Shown here piece after piece: positions 32,201-41,467 of a DNA stretch of 64,000 nucleotides (the first letter of the stretch is position 1; each line of letters opens with the position of its first letter). The stretch covers positions 806,001 to 870,000 of the forward strand of contig NW_024468254.1 of the NCBI RefSeq assembly GCF_002104995.1, written 5' to 3'. The position numbers and the translations under genes are program-made. The notes beneath the pieces were generated by a model. The model had not been told where the DNA came from, ran no database searches, and was given only the letters and a program-made list of their open reading frames with translations. The DNA is from Linderina pennispora. Lineage: Eukaryota; Kickxellomycota; Kickxellomycetes; Kickxellales; Kickxellaceae.

Positions 32201-33290
32201 GAACGACGAGCAGGCGTGGGCTGATCGCGCTGTGTGGCATGCATGTCTTGCTCTGGGGTGCCGCGACGTCATCATGGCAGGTGTATTGTACAGGAAACGA
32301 CACCGGCACCAAGGCATGCGCAAGGTGTTTTGTATTCTGACACGCGGCCGTCTGATCGAATATGACTTCCCAAAGGCATACACCATCGGGGCTCAGTCGC
32401 TGTTTTCGGACCGGATGAAGAGCGAGAACCCCAACCAGGTCGACTTGTACAAAGACACGCTGCCGACCACGAAGATACTGGCAGAAGACGCCGACGAGCC
32501 ATCCGAAGACGATTTTCAGATACGCAGCTCGAAGGGGCGCCTGCTGTTTGCCAAGTCGCGCTCTCTGTCGCTGCGCCGGTGCTACGTGCTGAGTCGTTTC
32601 GTGGACGATCTATCTACGGATGACATTATGTGCGAGCCGTGGGTGATGACCGACATCGGCAACCACAATGGGCTGCGGCTAGCGGACCGGATCTTTGTCG
32701 ATGGGGTCGTGTCGCATGAGCTAGTGCAGGATTGTATCTTCACCTTGTGGCGGCCAATCTATATCCCACGGATCCTGCGCTCCAGCAACAAGAACGCTAT
32801 GGCTGTCCCCGAGGTGTTGCTGAGCACGGAGAGCGAGATGTCGTCTGATGACGAGCTGCATCAGATGCTGCAGCCGTCATCATCATCGAGCAGTCCAACA
32901 CACCAGAGCCGGAGATCTGCAGATGCCATGCTGTCATCGCCAAACAGTGCCCCGCGGAAACCATCAAGGATGTCGAGCGAGACCTCGCGCAAATCGGGAG
33001 AAACGTCGCGCAAATCAAGCGAGGCCTCGCGCAAGTCGGCTGATTCGGCGCGCAAATCTAGCAAGCCTGTCGACACCACCAAGCCTGGTGCGTATCGGGT
33101 AGGCGATAGCATCAAGGTCAATGTCGATGACAGGCATGACGGGATTAAACGCATGGGTGCAATTGGCATGGTGTCGAGCATGCGCCGCCGCATTGGGGTG
33201 TATAAGGCGCGCACGAGTGCGGAGATGGAGCAGTGGGTCACGGCCATCAACCAAGAGATTGGGCGGCTTATTGCTGATGACGAGTGGTAA
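29215..33290 (+). CDS. Large PH-domain protein, Spo71/Mug56-like, with a frame break near 30040
   Basis: Two long frames appear to be one gene: 29215 to about 30050 (frame 1) and about 30039-33290 (frame 3), together about 1358 aa. The first part contains HPFRPICLPDEPTRDTVFRDYE and VRVFIGPIATNWMMGHQ, the second starts with a basic linker and has ATCRKYRQSSQEWTEMWLALTKRGLLFYL, a PH-like beta sandwich, and further PH-like segments (about 31480-32090 and 32260-32790). This order resembles the Spo71/Mug56 family, which in yeasts drives forespore membrane growth with Vps13. The C-terminal tail carries SRKS repeats (about 32985-33060) before a final PH half (IGVYKARTSAEMEQWVTAINQEI). The break could be a short intron (for example 29933-30051) or a missing base in a C run at 30039-30043. 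Family assignment is moderate. Confidence 0.6.
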
Positions 33291-33773
33291 GGAATTTATA
33301 TTGTACAAAGTCCATATATATTCGATATTCCAAGTGCACAGCAGGAAAGCCGATCTGAAGTGTGGGCTCAGGCAGTACCAAAGTCGCTAAGTGTGCCGCT
33401 GCTGACCACCTCCACAGTCTAAAATGGCAAGGATGAGGTTACAAATAGCGTGCCAACATGCTCAACCATTGGCCGTGCGACGAGCCTCCAGTACTGATCC
33501 GGGGTCTTGCCGCTACGACGTCCATATCTCTCTCTCTGGCTCTCTTTATTGGTCTCCCGACATCCGGCCGATGTGGCTATAAAAGGCCATAGGGCCTGCC
33601 TCCAGGGTCGCTCTTCGTACACCCGTTACTTTCTAAGCGTACATATTTTACCGCATTAAAAGCAGTTCCCTGATTTGGTGTGCAATATGCGGGGAATCCA
33701 AGCAGTTAGCTTTTCTCTTTATCCCCATTCCCCAGCCTTCATTTTAATCCACTTTGAATTGCCAATTTGTACA
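33291..33773. other. Intergenic with the THI80 promoter
   Basis: Contains a TATAAAAGG element (33578-33586) followed by a pyrimidine-rich stretch. No other gene seen. Confidence 0.4.
33578..33586 (+). promoter_or_regulatory. TATA box of thiamine pyrophosphokinase
   Basis: TATAAAAGG about 190 bp upstream of the preferred ATG at 33774. Confidence 0.5.
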
Positions 33774-34550
33774 ATGACCGCAGCAGTAGACGAATGTCGC
33801 GAGTTTCCGGGCAGCTACGTGCTCTACCCCAAGGACGGAGCCCTGGCCGGCTACGATGAAATGGCACTCGTGATCCTGAACCAGCCGATCCCACACAGCG
33901 ACACGCCCCTGTTCCCGGCACTGTGGCAGCGCGCAACCTACAAGCTATGTGTGGACGGTGGCGGCAACCAGCTGTACAGCTTTGGCAAGCGCACAGGGAC
34001 ACTGGACAAGTATATTCCGGATGTAGTTGTTGGCGACCTGGATTCGCTGGAAGCAGGGCCGCGGGCGTTTTATTCCAGCAAAGGATCCGTGATCCAGCAC
34101 TACAGTGACCAGGACTCGACCGACTTCATGAAGAGCCTAAAGTACCTCGACACCGGACTACGGGCTGGCCAGGATCCAAAGAAATGCGTGGTTGTGGTGT
34201 TTGGCGGTATCAATGGGCGGCTTGACCACACGCTGCATGCCTTGAAGGTTCTGGTGAACGAGCACACGAACCGCGACATTCTTGTGATTTCGACTGAGAA
34301 CCTCACGTTCGTTTTGCCTGAAGGCAAGAGCAAGATCGAGGTTAATAAGGAGGTCGACGGCCCAACGTGTGGGATCTTGCCGTTGGCAGGAGAGGCTGTG
34401 CTGACGACCAGCGGTCTGCGGTGGAATCTGGACCACTTCCCGTCAACGTTCGAGGGGCTGATGAGCACATCCAACATCATTGACGATCCAGAGGTGTATA
34501 TTGAGACATCGCGGCCAGTCGTGTGGACGTCAGAGTTCAGGCCAATGTAG
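33774..34550 (+). CDS. THI80: Thiamine pyrophosphokinase
   Basis: Converts thiamine plus ATP to thiamine diphosphate in the cytosol. Start set at 33774 (MTAAVDECREFPG); 258 aa. An in-frame upstream ATG at 33675 would add 33 residues that look like leader sequence. Family motifs are clear: DGGGNQLY at 61-68, the acidic VVGDLDSL at 86-92, HYSDQDSTDFMKSLKYL at about 109-125, and GGINGRLDHTLHAL in the second half of the catalytic domain. The C-terminal thiamine-binding beta domain contains CGILPLAG, TTSGLRWNL and STSNII. Length and motifs are close to yeast Thi80 and animal TPK1. It is convergent with the MFS gene, with 84 bp between stops. Confidence 0.92.
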   Translation: MTAAVDECREFPGSYVLYPKDGALAGYDEMALVILNQPIPHSDTPLFPALWQRATYKLCVDGGGNQLYSFGKRTGTLDKYIPDVVVGDLDSLEAGPRAFYSSKGSVIQHYSDQDSTDFMKSLKYLDTGLRAGQDPKKCVVVVFGGINGRLDHTLHALKVLVNEHTNRDILVISTENLTFVLPEGKSKIEVNKEVDGPTCGILPLAGEAVLTTSGLRWNLDHFPSTFEGLMSTSNIIDDPEVYIETSRPVVWTSEFRPM

Positions 34551-34634
34551 AGATACGGTGTTTAGAATAGTGCTATTTAGAAGGAACGAATTATCATGTG
34601 GCATATATGTACGTAGTGGTTCTAAGCCTGAGAT

Positions 34635-36425
34635 TTACTCGGAGATGGTTTTTGTCATGCGTGTCCTCAGCGGAATATGCTTGCAAAGTAGTGCGCAGAC
34701 GAGCATCAGGGCTCCAAATGGAATCATCGAGTAGAAGACAGGTCGTAGCGCGTGTGTGTATGCACTGATCATGGCCTGCTTTAGCTCCACCGGCACACTG
34801 TCGCTGTAGATGACGGTCTGGTTGTCGACAGCTGCGGCAATGAGCTTGGCAAACTCTGGGAACTGAGTAGCGACCTTTTTCATCTGCGACTTGAGTGTGT
34901 TTTGAAGCACAGTCTGGAAAATAGCCAGCCCGATCGTGCCCCCGAGCGTGCGCAGCGACACAAACATAGTGGTGGCTGTGGCCATGTCCCTGGGCTCAGT
35001 GGCAGTCTGCACGCCTATCATGGATGTTTGAATGCACATGCCAATGCCCAGGCCGCTCACAATCAGGATGCCGATGCTCTTCCCTAGCGACGAGTGCTCA
35101 TCAAGCAACGCCAGCAGCCCGAGACCAAGCGTCAGGATTGCGCTACCGATCCATATTTGCTCCCGGTACCGGCCAGTCTTGGCAGTAAAGTATCCGCAGG
35201 AGATGGACATGGCGCTGATCGGCAACATAAATGGCAGCAGGTGGAGACCGGAGGAGATGGCTCCGGCATTCTGAACCACGCTAAAGTAGATGGGGATGTA
35301 GAACGTCGGGCCAAACAATGCACCGCCCATGAACAGGTTGAGGGTGAGCAGAAGGCCAACGTTGCGGTTCTGGAACAACCGCATTGGCATGATGGGCTCG
35401 GCAGGGAGCTTCCACTCAACAACGACAAACGCGCCGATGACAGCCAGACCGATCAGCAGCAGGCAGAGCACGGGTGCGGACACCCACGGGTAGTCTTTGC
35501 CGCCAAAGTTCAGCGCCAGCAGGAACATCACAACACCAGCGATCAGAACGACGATTCCGATAAAATCCACCCGCTTCAGCTTCTGCATCAGCGACCCGCG
35601 TGGTCTCGGAAGATTCAAGAAGACAAAGATAACGACGCCGGCAACAGCTCCGACAGGCAGCGAGAAATAAAACACCCAGCGCCAGCCCGCGCTCGACTCT
35701 GTGAACACGCCGCCCAGTACTGGGCCGAGCACAGACGAAATTGCCCAGACAGAGCTAAACACGCTGGCAAACTTGCCGCGGTCGCGCTCAATCGTAATAT
35801 CGGATACAATGACCATGACAAGGGAGATCAGGGAGCTCGCACCCAGGCCTTGTACGGCACGGCCGGCGATGAGCATGTTGATGCTGGTGGCAGCGCCTGA
35901 CACGGCGGAGCCGACTAAGAATATCATAAGGCCGACCATCAGTGTCTCAATACGGCCAAAGATGTCGGAGAGGCGGCCATACAGAGGCTGGAGTGCGGTT
36001 GAGGCCAGGAGGAAGCTGGTGGCGATCCAGTTTACTGACGACAGAGCATTGAAGTGCTCGGCGATTGCCGGCATTGAGCTAGCCACGATGGTTTGGTCGA
36101 GAGAGGCAATGAAAACAGCCAGTGCCAGCGCAAAGAACGTCATGATTTGCCTCTGTTTTGGCATCGCCGACAGCATGGACTTGTTGCCGCTGGCAGAAAT
36201 GTCTTCGCCACGCTCATTGACTTCTTTCTCTAAGCCATTTGGGACATCCACGGTGGTTTCTACGTTCAGCTCCTCTTTTTCGGGGGCATCAGCCTTGTCT
36301 GCAGTCCTGTCGTTGCTGCTGATGCTAGTGTGCGATGTAAGGTCGTGTGAGCTGCTTGCAACTCCCAGGCCCCTGGGAGCATCTGATTCCGCGCTTGCCA
36401 TCGTGCTGGATTGAAAAATAGACAT
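34635..36425 (-). CDS. MFS drug:H+ antiporter, DHA2 (14-TM) family
   Basis: Plasma- or vacuolar-membrane exporter of drugs or metabolites; 596 aa, single exon. A polar Ser/Glu-rich cytosolic N-terminus of about 90 residues precedes the first helix. Helix 1 carries LDQTIVASSMPAI, the DHA2 signature, followed by WIATSFLLASTALQPLYGRLSDIFGR (motif A region), AGRAVQGLGASSLISL and VLGPVLGGVFTESSAGWRWVFYFSLPVG (motif C region). About 14 hydrophobic segments can be counted. The C-terminal third includes GLGIGMCIQTSMIGVQ and SLRTLGGTIGLAIFQTVLQN, both usual for this family. A TATA box 65-75 bp upstream supports the ATG at 36425, though a second Met at residue 9 is possible. Substrate unknown. Confidence 0.85.
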   Translation of the reverse strand: MSIFQSSTMASAESDAPRGLGVASSSHDLTSHTSISSNDRTADKADAPEKEELNVETTVDVPNGLEKEVNERGEDISASGNKSMLSAMPKQRQIMTFFALALAVFIASLDQTIVASSMPAIAEHFNALSSVNWIATSFLLASTALQPLYGRLSDIFGRIETLMVGLMIFLVGSAVSGAATSINMLIAGRAVQGLGASSLISLVMVIVSDITIERDRGKFASVFSSVWAISSVLGPVLGGVFTESSAGWRWVFYFSLPVGAVAGVVIFVFLNLPRPRGSLMQKLKRVDFIGIVVLIAGVVMFLLALNFGGKDYPWVSAPVLCLLLIGLAVIGAFVVVEWKLPAEPIMPMRLFQNRNVGLLLTLNLFMGGALFGPTFYIPIYFSVVQNAGAISSGLHLLPFMLPISAMSISCGYFTAKTGRYREQIWIGSAILTLGLGLLALLDEHSSLGKSIGILIVSGLGIGMCIQTSMIGVQTATEPRDMATATTMFVSLRTLGGTIGLAIFQTVLQNTLKSQMKKVATQFPEFAKLIAAAVDNQTVIYSDSVPVELKQAMISAYTHALRPVFYSMIPFGALMLVCALLCKHIPLRTRMTKTISE

Positions 36426-36490
36426 TAAAATTGGAGAACCGCTTTCAGGATGATGCTACAGATGGCAGAGAAGAGCCACAAAGCTGCACA

Positions 36491-36500
36491 CCTTTTATAC
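36491..36500 (-). promoter_or_regulatory. TATA box of the MFS transporter gene
   Basis: The minus strand reads GTATAAAAGG, 66-75 bp upstream of the ATG at 36425. Confidence 0.55.
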
Positions 36501-37083
36501 CTCGCGATCCAGCAGGTTTGCTACCAGTCGCTTGCTGCCAAGAAATCTTCCCGAGAGGAGCACACACCAGCAATGCTGCCTTGTCGACAAATAGAACCGC
36601 CAACACTTGGTCAGCATGATTATCACCGCATCTAAAAGCGGAGAATACCAGCGCTTCTTGCCTACAAATCTACATGCTCTTATTGGGAACACATACCGTG
36701 TCGGAAGGACGTAGAGCTGTGTTCGGCAGTAGAACACCGAGATGGAGCGAAGATCAGCCGTACAGGAAAAACCAATTTTCCTATAGAGGAGCTGCTGCGG
36801 TTAGGCTGTTAGCATAATCTCGCTGCTCGGACTTCTCCACCTGGCAGATGTTGGCCAGCAATGCAGTCACCGGGCAAGAGAATTGCATGGAAATTCGTTC
36901 AGTGGCTTACAAATACAATGACCCCCTGCTGACCCCATGTCCAAAAAGCACGGCCATGAAGGGCGAGTCATGTAAAAAAAACCTGTTACCTGGGCATCCT
37001 GCCCTGTTTTACCATTCAGTTTCCGCCTCCATATAAATGTCCTATATCAGACATTGTTGTTGCCAAGACCTTTTTATCAAATG
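36501..37083. other. Intergenic between the MFS gene and NAS2
   Basis: Upstream sequence of the MFS gene and 3' flank of NAS2. No gene recognised. Confidence 0.4.
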
Positions 37084-37668
37084 TTAGATTGGCACAACAT
37101 GGCAGCCAAGAAGGCCGGCGCCGCCCCACCCGCGCCTGGGCGTCAGCATCAGGTTCACCACGGTGGGCCGCCCATCGACAACCCTCTCCACCTGCACGCC
37201 GACCTCGAGCCCCTCGCTCTCTGAGCAAATTCTCGCGAGCCGCTGCAGCCTCTCATGGTTAAGTGCATTGGCCGATCCAAAGCTGATAATGGCATCTCCC
37301 ACCTTCAGTCCGGCATCTGCTGCAGGCGAATTGGGCGCAATTGTATTGACCCGCGCAAACGCACGGCGGCGTGGGGGATCTGCTGACTCGCTGGGCTCGG
37401 ATCTTGTGTTTTGGTGCAGGACCAGCAGCGAGGCTTCTATTTCGGCCATGAGTGCCTTCAGGTCGTTTTGCTTGTATATGAGCGAGGTGCGGATCTGCCG
37501 GATGCTGGTGACATCGATGTCGGCGCGGGGAAACCCGTCCGTATCCACCAGTGCTTCTGTGCGGGTCACGCCGTGGGTGCGTAGCTGTAACTCGAGGTCT
37601 CGCAGCTCGCTCTCGAGGGCATCCTTTTGCTTCAGTAGTTCTTGCGTGTGCTGCAGTGGGGTTGTCAT
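37084..37668 (-). CDS. NAS2: 26S proteasome assembly chaperone Nas2/PSMD9
   Basis: Chaperone of the 19S base that binds the Rpt5 C-terminus during assembly. 194 aa, one exon. The N-terminal 80 residues form a coiled coil (LLKQKDALESELRDLELQLRTHG, then a conserved DIDVTSIRQIRTSLIYKQNDLKALM segment). A PDZ domain follows at about 105-185, with FARVNTIAPNSPAADAGLKVGDAIISFGS as the carboxylate-binding region and VERVVDGRPTVVNLMLTPRRGWGGAGLLGCH at its end. The final GLLGCHVVPI is characteristic of the family. Length matches Nas2 and PSMD9 (about 220 aa). It is divergent from tRNA ligase. Confidence 0.92.
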   Translation of the reverse strand: MTTPLQHTQELLKQKDALESELRDLELQLRTHGVTRTEALVDTDGFPRADIDVTSIRQIRTSLIYKQNDLKALMAEIEASLLVLHQNTRSEPSESADPPRRRAFARVNTIAPNSPAADAGLKVGDAIISFGSANALNHERLQRLARICSESEGLEVGVQVERVVDGRPTVVNLMLTPRRGWGGAGLLGCHVVPI

Positions 37669-37984
37669 TGTAACTAGTGTCTAAATTGTGGCAAGGAGCA
37701 GAGCAGGAATGCTTTGGCGTCGACCTGAGCGGTGACGTATCCCGGGTTCTAGCTCACCAGTGAGCCGAGCTGACAGTAAGAAATTAAGGGACCGCAGTTT
37801 TGGTTTGCTTGTGAATAGCTTTTTTTTCTCGCTGTTTTCAGTGTTTTCTTCAATAGTATTCCATTTTTCGCTGTTGTAAATGCGCGGTTTGCTGCTGCGG
37901 CAAGGATTTCACCATCTACTTAAGCCCATACAACAGCCAGCTGGACACTCTAGACGCGCTATCTCCCTATCTATCCCACACACC
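37669..37984. promoter_or_regulatory. Divergent promoter region NAS2/TRL1
   Basis: 316 bp between the two start codons (shorter if the upstream TRL1 ATG at 37880 is used). T-rich stretches occur just before the TRL1 leader. Confidence 0.4.
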
Positions 37985-40318
37985 ATGGACCGCACAAAGG
38001 ACGACACAATTTTCGGACTCGCTTTGGAGGAGGAACAGTATGAGGTCCGGCAGCTAATGAAAAAGATGGAGGAGCTAGCCTCAGTGACGCCAGCCTCCAA
38101 GCGTATTGTGCGCAGCACCAAGCACGACTATCAGGGCAGTGAGCTGGCGAGCTGGAAGTGCACAGAGTTCCTGTACAAGAAGGACCCGTGTCCCCTGCCA
38201 ACGCAGGCGCGCGGCCTATTCACCACCGGCACTGACAACAAGACAATTGTTGCGCGCGGGTACAACAAGTTCTTCAATGTGGGTGAAGTGAAACAGACAA
38301 AGTGGGGGTGGATCGAGGCGAACACGCGCGGACCGTACGAGCTGACGGTCAAGGAGAACGGGTGCCTGAACCTTGCCGCCGGGCTTAACGACGGCAAAAG
38401 CCTGCTGGTAACAAGCAAGCATTCGGTCAACGTCCCGCATGCTGAAGTTGGCATGCAGTGGATGCACCGGCATCTGGAGCGGGCCAACCGGACGCCTGAG
38501 GAATTCGCAGCGTTCCTGGCCGAGAACAACGCGACCGCGGTGTTTGAGCTGTGCGACGATTCGTTCGAGGAGCATATCCTCGAGTACCCCGAGCGGATGC
38601 GCGGGCTGTATTTGCACGGGATCAACCGCAACTCTGTTGACCTGTGGACGTGGCCCAGCGAGGAGGTGACCAGGGTAGCCAGGGAGTTTGGGTTTATGGA
38701 GACAAAGTATTTTGTATTCGACACTATCGGGGAGGCCCGCGCCATGGCTGACAAGGTGCGCAACGACCGGGTGCTGGATGGCCGGGCCATCGAGGGATTC
38801 GTTGTGCGGTGCAGGATGCATGACAGCGAGCGTCCGTTTATGTTCAAGATAAAGTACGACGAGCCATATCTGATGTTTCGTGAGTGGCGCGAGATCACCA
38901 ACCGCATACTGCATGACAAGCCGTACCGCACCTCATATGCCCTAAGCAAGCTCTATGCGGCGTGGGTCAAAAATCAGATCAAGGAGCATCCGGAGCAGTT
39001 TGAGAGCTTTGGCAAGCAGCAGGGCATCATTGCTGCGCGCACACGCTTCCTCGAGGCTCACCGCAGATCCGGTGGCTCCGACGCCGATGTGTTTGAGGCT
39101 GTGGGCGGCCGAAAGTCTGTGCTTCTGGTGCCCGTGGCCACTATCGGCTGCGGCAAGACTACGGTGTCGCTGGCGCTATCCAGGCTGTTCGGATTCGGTC
39201 ACGTGCAGAACGACAACATCACTGCCAAGAAAAACGCGCGGGGCGCCTTCCATCGCGCAATCCTGAACGAGTTTGACAGCCATGACTTTGTGGTGGCCGA
39301 CCGCAACAACCACATGCCGGTGCTGCGCCAGTCGCTGACCGAGGCCATTCGCGAGGAGCTGCCCAACTGCCGGATCGTGGCCATGCAGTGGAGCCATGAG
39401 GATGCTCCAGCCGACAGGATTCTGCAAAACACATCCAACCGCGTCATTGCGCGTGGCGAGGGGCACCAGTCGCTGACGCCCAAGGGTACGCCGCAGTTCC
39501 GCAGCATCATGCGAAATTTCGTGCGCGAGTTCCGACCCATTGATGCTGATTCTGAGGCGGACGGACTGATTGAGCACGTCATTGAGCTGGATCCGATGGC
39601 TGACTCAAGCACAAATTTGCGCGCAGTCATCGACACCATGTGTGAGATGTTCCCGGAGATGCTGCAGAGGCCGAGCGAGGATGAAATCGACGCGGCGCTG
39701 AACGAGGCTCTCACGTTTAAGCCCACTGTGAAAAAGGTGGTGGGTAAGGTGAAAAACAAGGAGCGCAAGCCGGTGTTCCTTGGCTTGACCCCGAACGATG
39801 TGAATATCGACGATTGGCTCCACGGGTATATGGAAAAGAACCCCAGCGCCGACTGGGCTCTCTGCAGGCAACTTTTGGAGTCTGGTGGCCACGACCGGCC
39901 GAAGCACATCACTCTGGCACATATTGGGGATACCAAGCGGGCTGGCAAGGAGATTTATGATGCCTACCACCAGCTGTCTGCTCAGAAGAAGCCCGTGTCG
40001 GTTTCGTGCACTGCCGACTACATTGTGTGCGATGGCAATGTGATGGCACTTCGGGTCAAGCGTATGGCCACCCAGGCATCTGTTCCTAAGGCGATTGTCG
40101 CGGGCAATGGCTCGGAGACAACGCTGCGGGCTATCAATGCAGTTCCACACATCACACTGTGTGTCGCCAAGGACGCGAAGGCGGTGCAGTCCAATGCCAT
40201 GCTCAAGGTGGTTTTCGGCGAACACAATGCGGATCTTCCGCTAAATTGCCCTCAGGGATGGTCTGTCATTCCTGTCACGCTGGCGTTCGAGGCGGGTCTG
40301 AGCAAGTTCATGGACTAG
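37985..40318 (+). CDS. TRL1: Fungal tRNA ligase (Trl1)
   Basis: Trifunctional enzyme joining tRNA halves after intron removal and, in yeasts, HAC1 exons in the unfolded-protein response. Start set at 37985 (MDRTKDDTIFG), 777 aa, single exon. Domain order matches the family: N-terminal adenylyltransferase with the KxxG-like TVKENGCLNL (nucleotidyl Lys about 123), a 5'-polynucleotide kinase with the P-loop ATIGCGKTT (about 385-393), and a C-terminal 2H cyclic phosphodiesterase with HIT motifs at about His641-Thr643 and His722-Thr724 (KHITLAHI and PHITLCVA). An in-frame ATG at 37880 would add 35 residues without any acidic residue and rich in Arg, His and Leu, resembling a mitochondrial presequence. 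The 3' end may overlap a small gene on the other strand. Confidence 0.93.
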   Translation: MDRTKDDTIFGLALEEEQYEVRQLMKKMEELASVTPASKRIVRSTKHDYQGSELASWKCTEFLYKKDPCPLPTQARGLFTTGTDNKTIVARGYNKFFNVGEVKQTKWGWIEANTRGPYELTVKENGCLNLAAGLNDGKSLLVTSKHSVNVPHAEVGMQWMHRHLERANRTPEEFAAFLAENNATAVFELCDDSFEEHILEYPERMRGLYLHGINRNSVDLWTWPSEEVTRVAREFGFMETKYFVFDTIGEARAMADKVRNDRVLDGRAIEGFVVRCRMHDSERPFMFKIKYDEPYLMFREWREITNRILHDKPYRTSYALSKLYAAWVKNQIKEHPEQFESFGKQQGIIAARTRFLEAHRRSGGSDADVFEAVGGRKSVLLVPVATIGCGKTTVSLALSRLFGFGHVQNDNITAKKNARGAFHRAILNEFDSHDFVVADRNNHMPVLRQSLTEAIREELPNCRIVAMQWSHEDAPADRILQNTSNRVIARGEGHQSLTPKGTPQFRSIMRNFVREFRPIDADSEADGLIEHVIELDPMADSSTNLRAVIDTMCEMFPEMLQRPSEDEIDAALNEALTFKPTVKKVVGKVKNKERKPVFLGLTPNDVNIDDWLHGYMEKNPSADWALCRQLLESGGHDRPKHITLAHIGDTKRAGKEIYDAYHQLSAQKKPVSVSCTADYIVCDGNVMALRVKRMATQASVPKAIVAGNGSETTLRAINAVPHITLCVAKDAKAVQSNAMLKVVFGEHNADLPLNCPQGWSVIPVTLAFEAGLSKFMD

Positions 40319-40816
40319 ACTGCTGCAAATTGGAGATAACAATAGAACCGGTAATTGCTTGTTTGTGGAGGCTTTTCCCGACATTAAACAGAGGATTAGA
40401 ACGGTTTGACTTGTTTGTAGACGTGGGAAGCGATTTACCTTTTCTTGTTGAATTCTGGTTTCTCGCAGCTTTTCTCGGTACTCCTTGGAGCGGGCTGCGC
40501 GAAGCACATGCTCCAGGATGCGTGAATGCTCAGCAGCAATATACTTTTCACATAACGCTTGGCAAAAAGAGTACGTGCTTTCCCTTTCAAATCGCATATG
40601 TAGATATGCAGCGCGCAAATGGACATGCGCTATATGCTTTGGCGAAGTGCACCAGCAGCTTATTTACCTATTGATTAATGCTAGACCAAGCATTCTAGAA
40701 AACCTATGCATCGGGGTAGTCACGTTGGCAATTTCGGGAGCCCCGCCATGCATGTACTCAAGAACATTCTGCGTATCAAGTCCGTCCACGAAATGGTCCG
40801 AAACCTGCTTCGGTCC
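40308..40816 (-). CDS. Possible small intron-containing gene (unassigned)
   Basis: A tentative minus-strand model: exons 40668-40816, 40439-40577 and 40308-40322, joined by introns with GTAAAT donors and TAG/CAG acceptors that keep frame. The encoded peptide includes DHFVDGLDTQNVLEYMHGG and a charged helix ending EYREKLRETRIQQEK. The 5' end is not resolved; one candidate first exon ends at the GTAGTG donor about 100 bp upstream. The last codons would overlap the TRL1 3' end by 11 bp. I do not recognise the protein. The plus strand of the same stretch also offers an exon-like segment (about 40997-41065), so strand is uncertain. Confidence 0.3.
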
Positions 40817-41467
40817 CTAAAAGAAACCTTCGGGCTCATAACATTCTCCTGGCTCTTTCCAAAAGTGGAACAGCAGGTACACATGCCTGAGGGGATTCAC
40901 TACCCGCTTTCTTATTGCGAACAAGCATAAACCGCTTTGCGTGCATTTATTTCTTGCATGCATTCTGAATCACGTTGTTGCCAATCTCAACAGCTGAACC
41001 CGGACCGCTTGCTGTCGGCACTAGGATCTACTCCCGCAGTTGCTGAAACATACAAAGAACTGGTATGTATCTGTTTATTGATCTGGATGCAACAAGCTAC
41101 TCGTTGCAGCCAAGACATTTGATGCGGACAAATTCTAGGGAGAATGGAGTGTCTGAAAAAAAAAAAAAGAAAGGTGGCGGCATACCTCGTGCCCTGTCAC
41201 ATACCGGCCGCTAATGATCCTACAACGCAGTTGGCAGAAAGAGGGCGTCACGTATACTGGTGTTTTTCACATCGTTGTCATGCCTCTTCCCGCCCTCCAC
41301 GGCGTTCGCATCCCGGCAGGATATAAAAGGCACCAGTCTCGGGCTGACTAACTCCCAGCCAACAACAACCAAGCCTCTCTAGATTCCCATCTCACTTTCT
41401 TCGATAACATCTGTTATAATCCAAAGAGCTGGCTCTCTAATAGACCTCCGTCATACTCTTAATAAGG
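40817..41467. other. Intergenic before the chitinase array, with exon-like segment
   Basis: Contains a plus-strand exon-like block (LNPDRLLSALGSTPAVAETYKEL) between a CAACAG acceptor and a GTATGT donor, an A-run near 41157-41169, and the promoter of the first array chitinase. Confidence 0.35.
41321..41330 (+). promoter_or_regulatory. TATA box of array chitinase 1
   Basis: atataaaagg, about 140 bp upstream of the ATG at 41468, followed by a C/A-rich start region. Confidence 0.6.
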
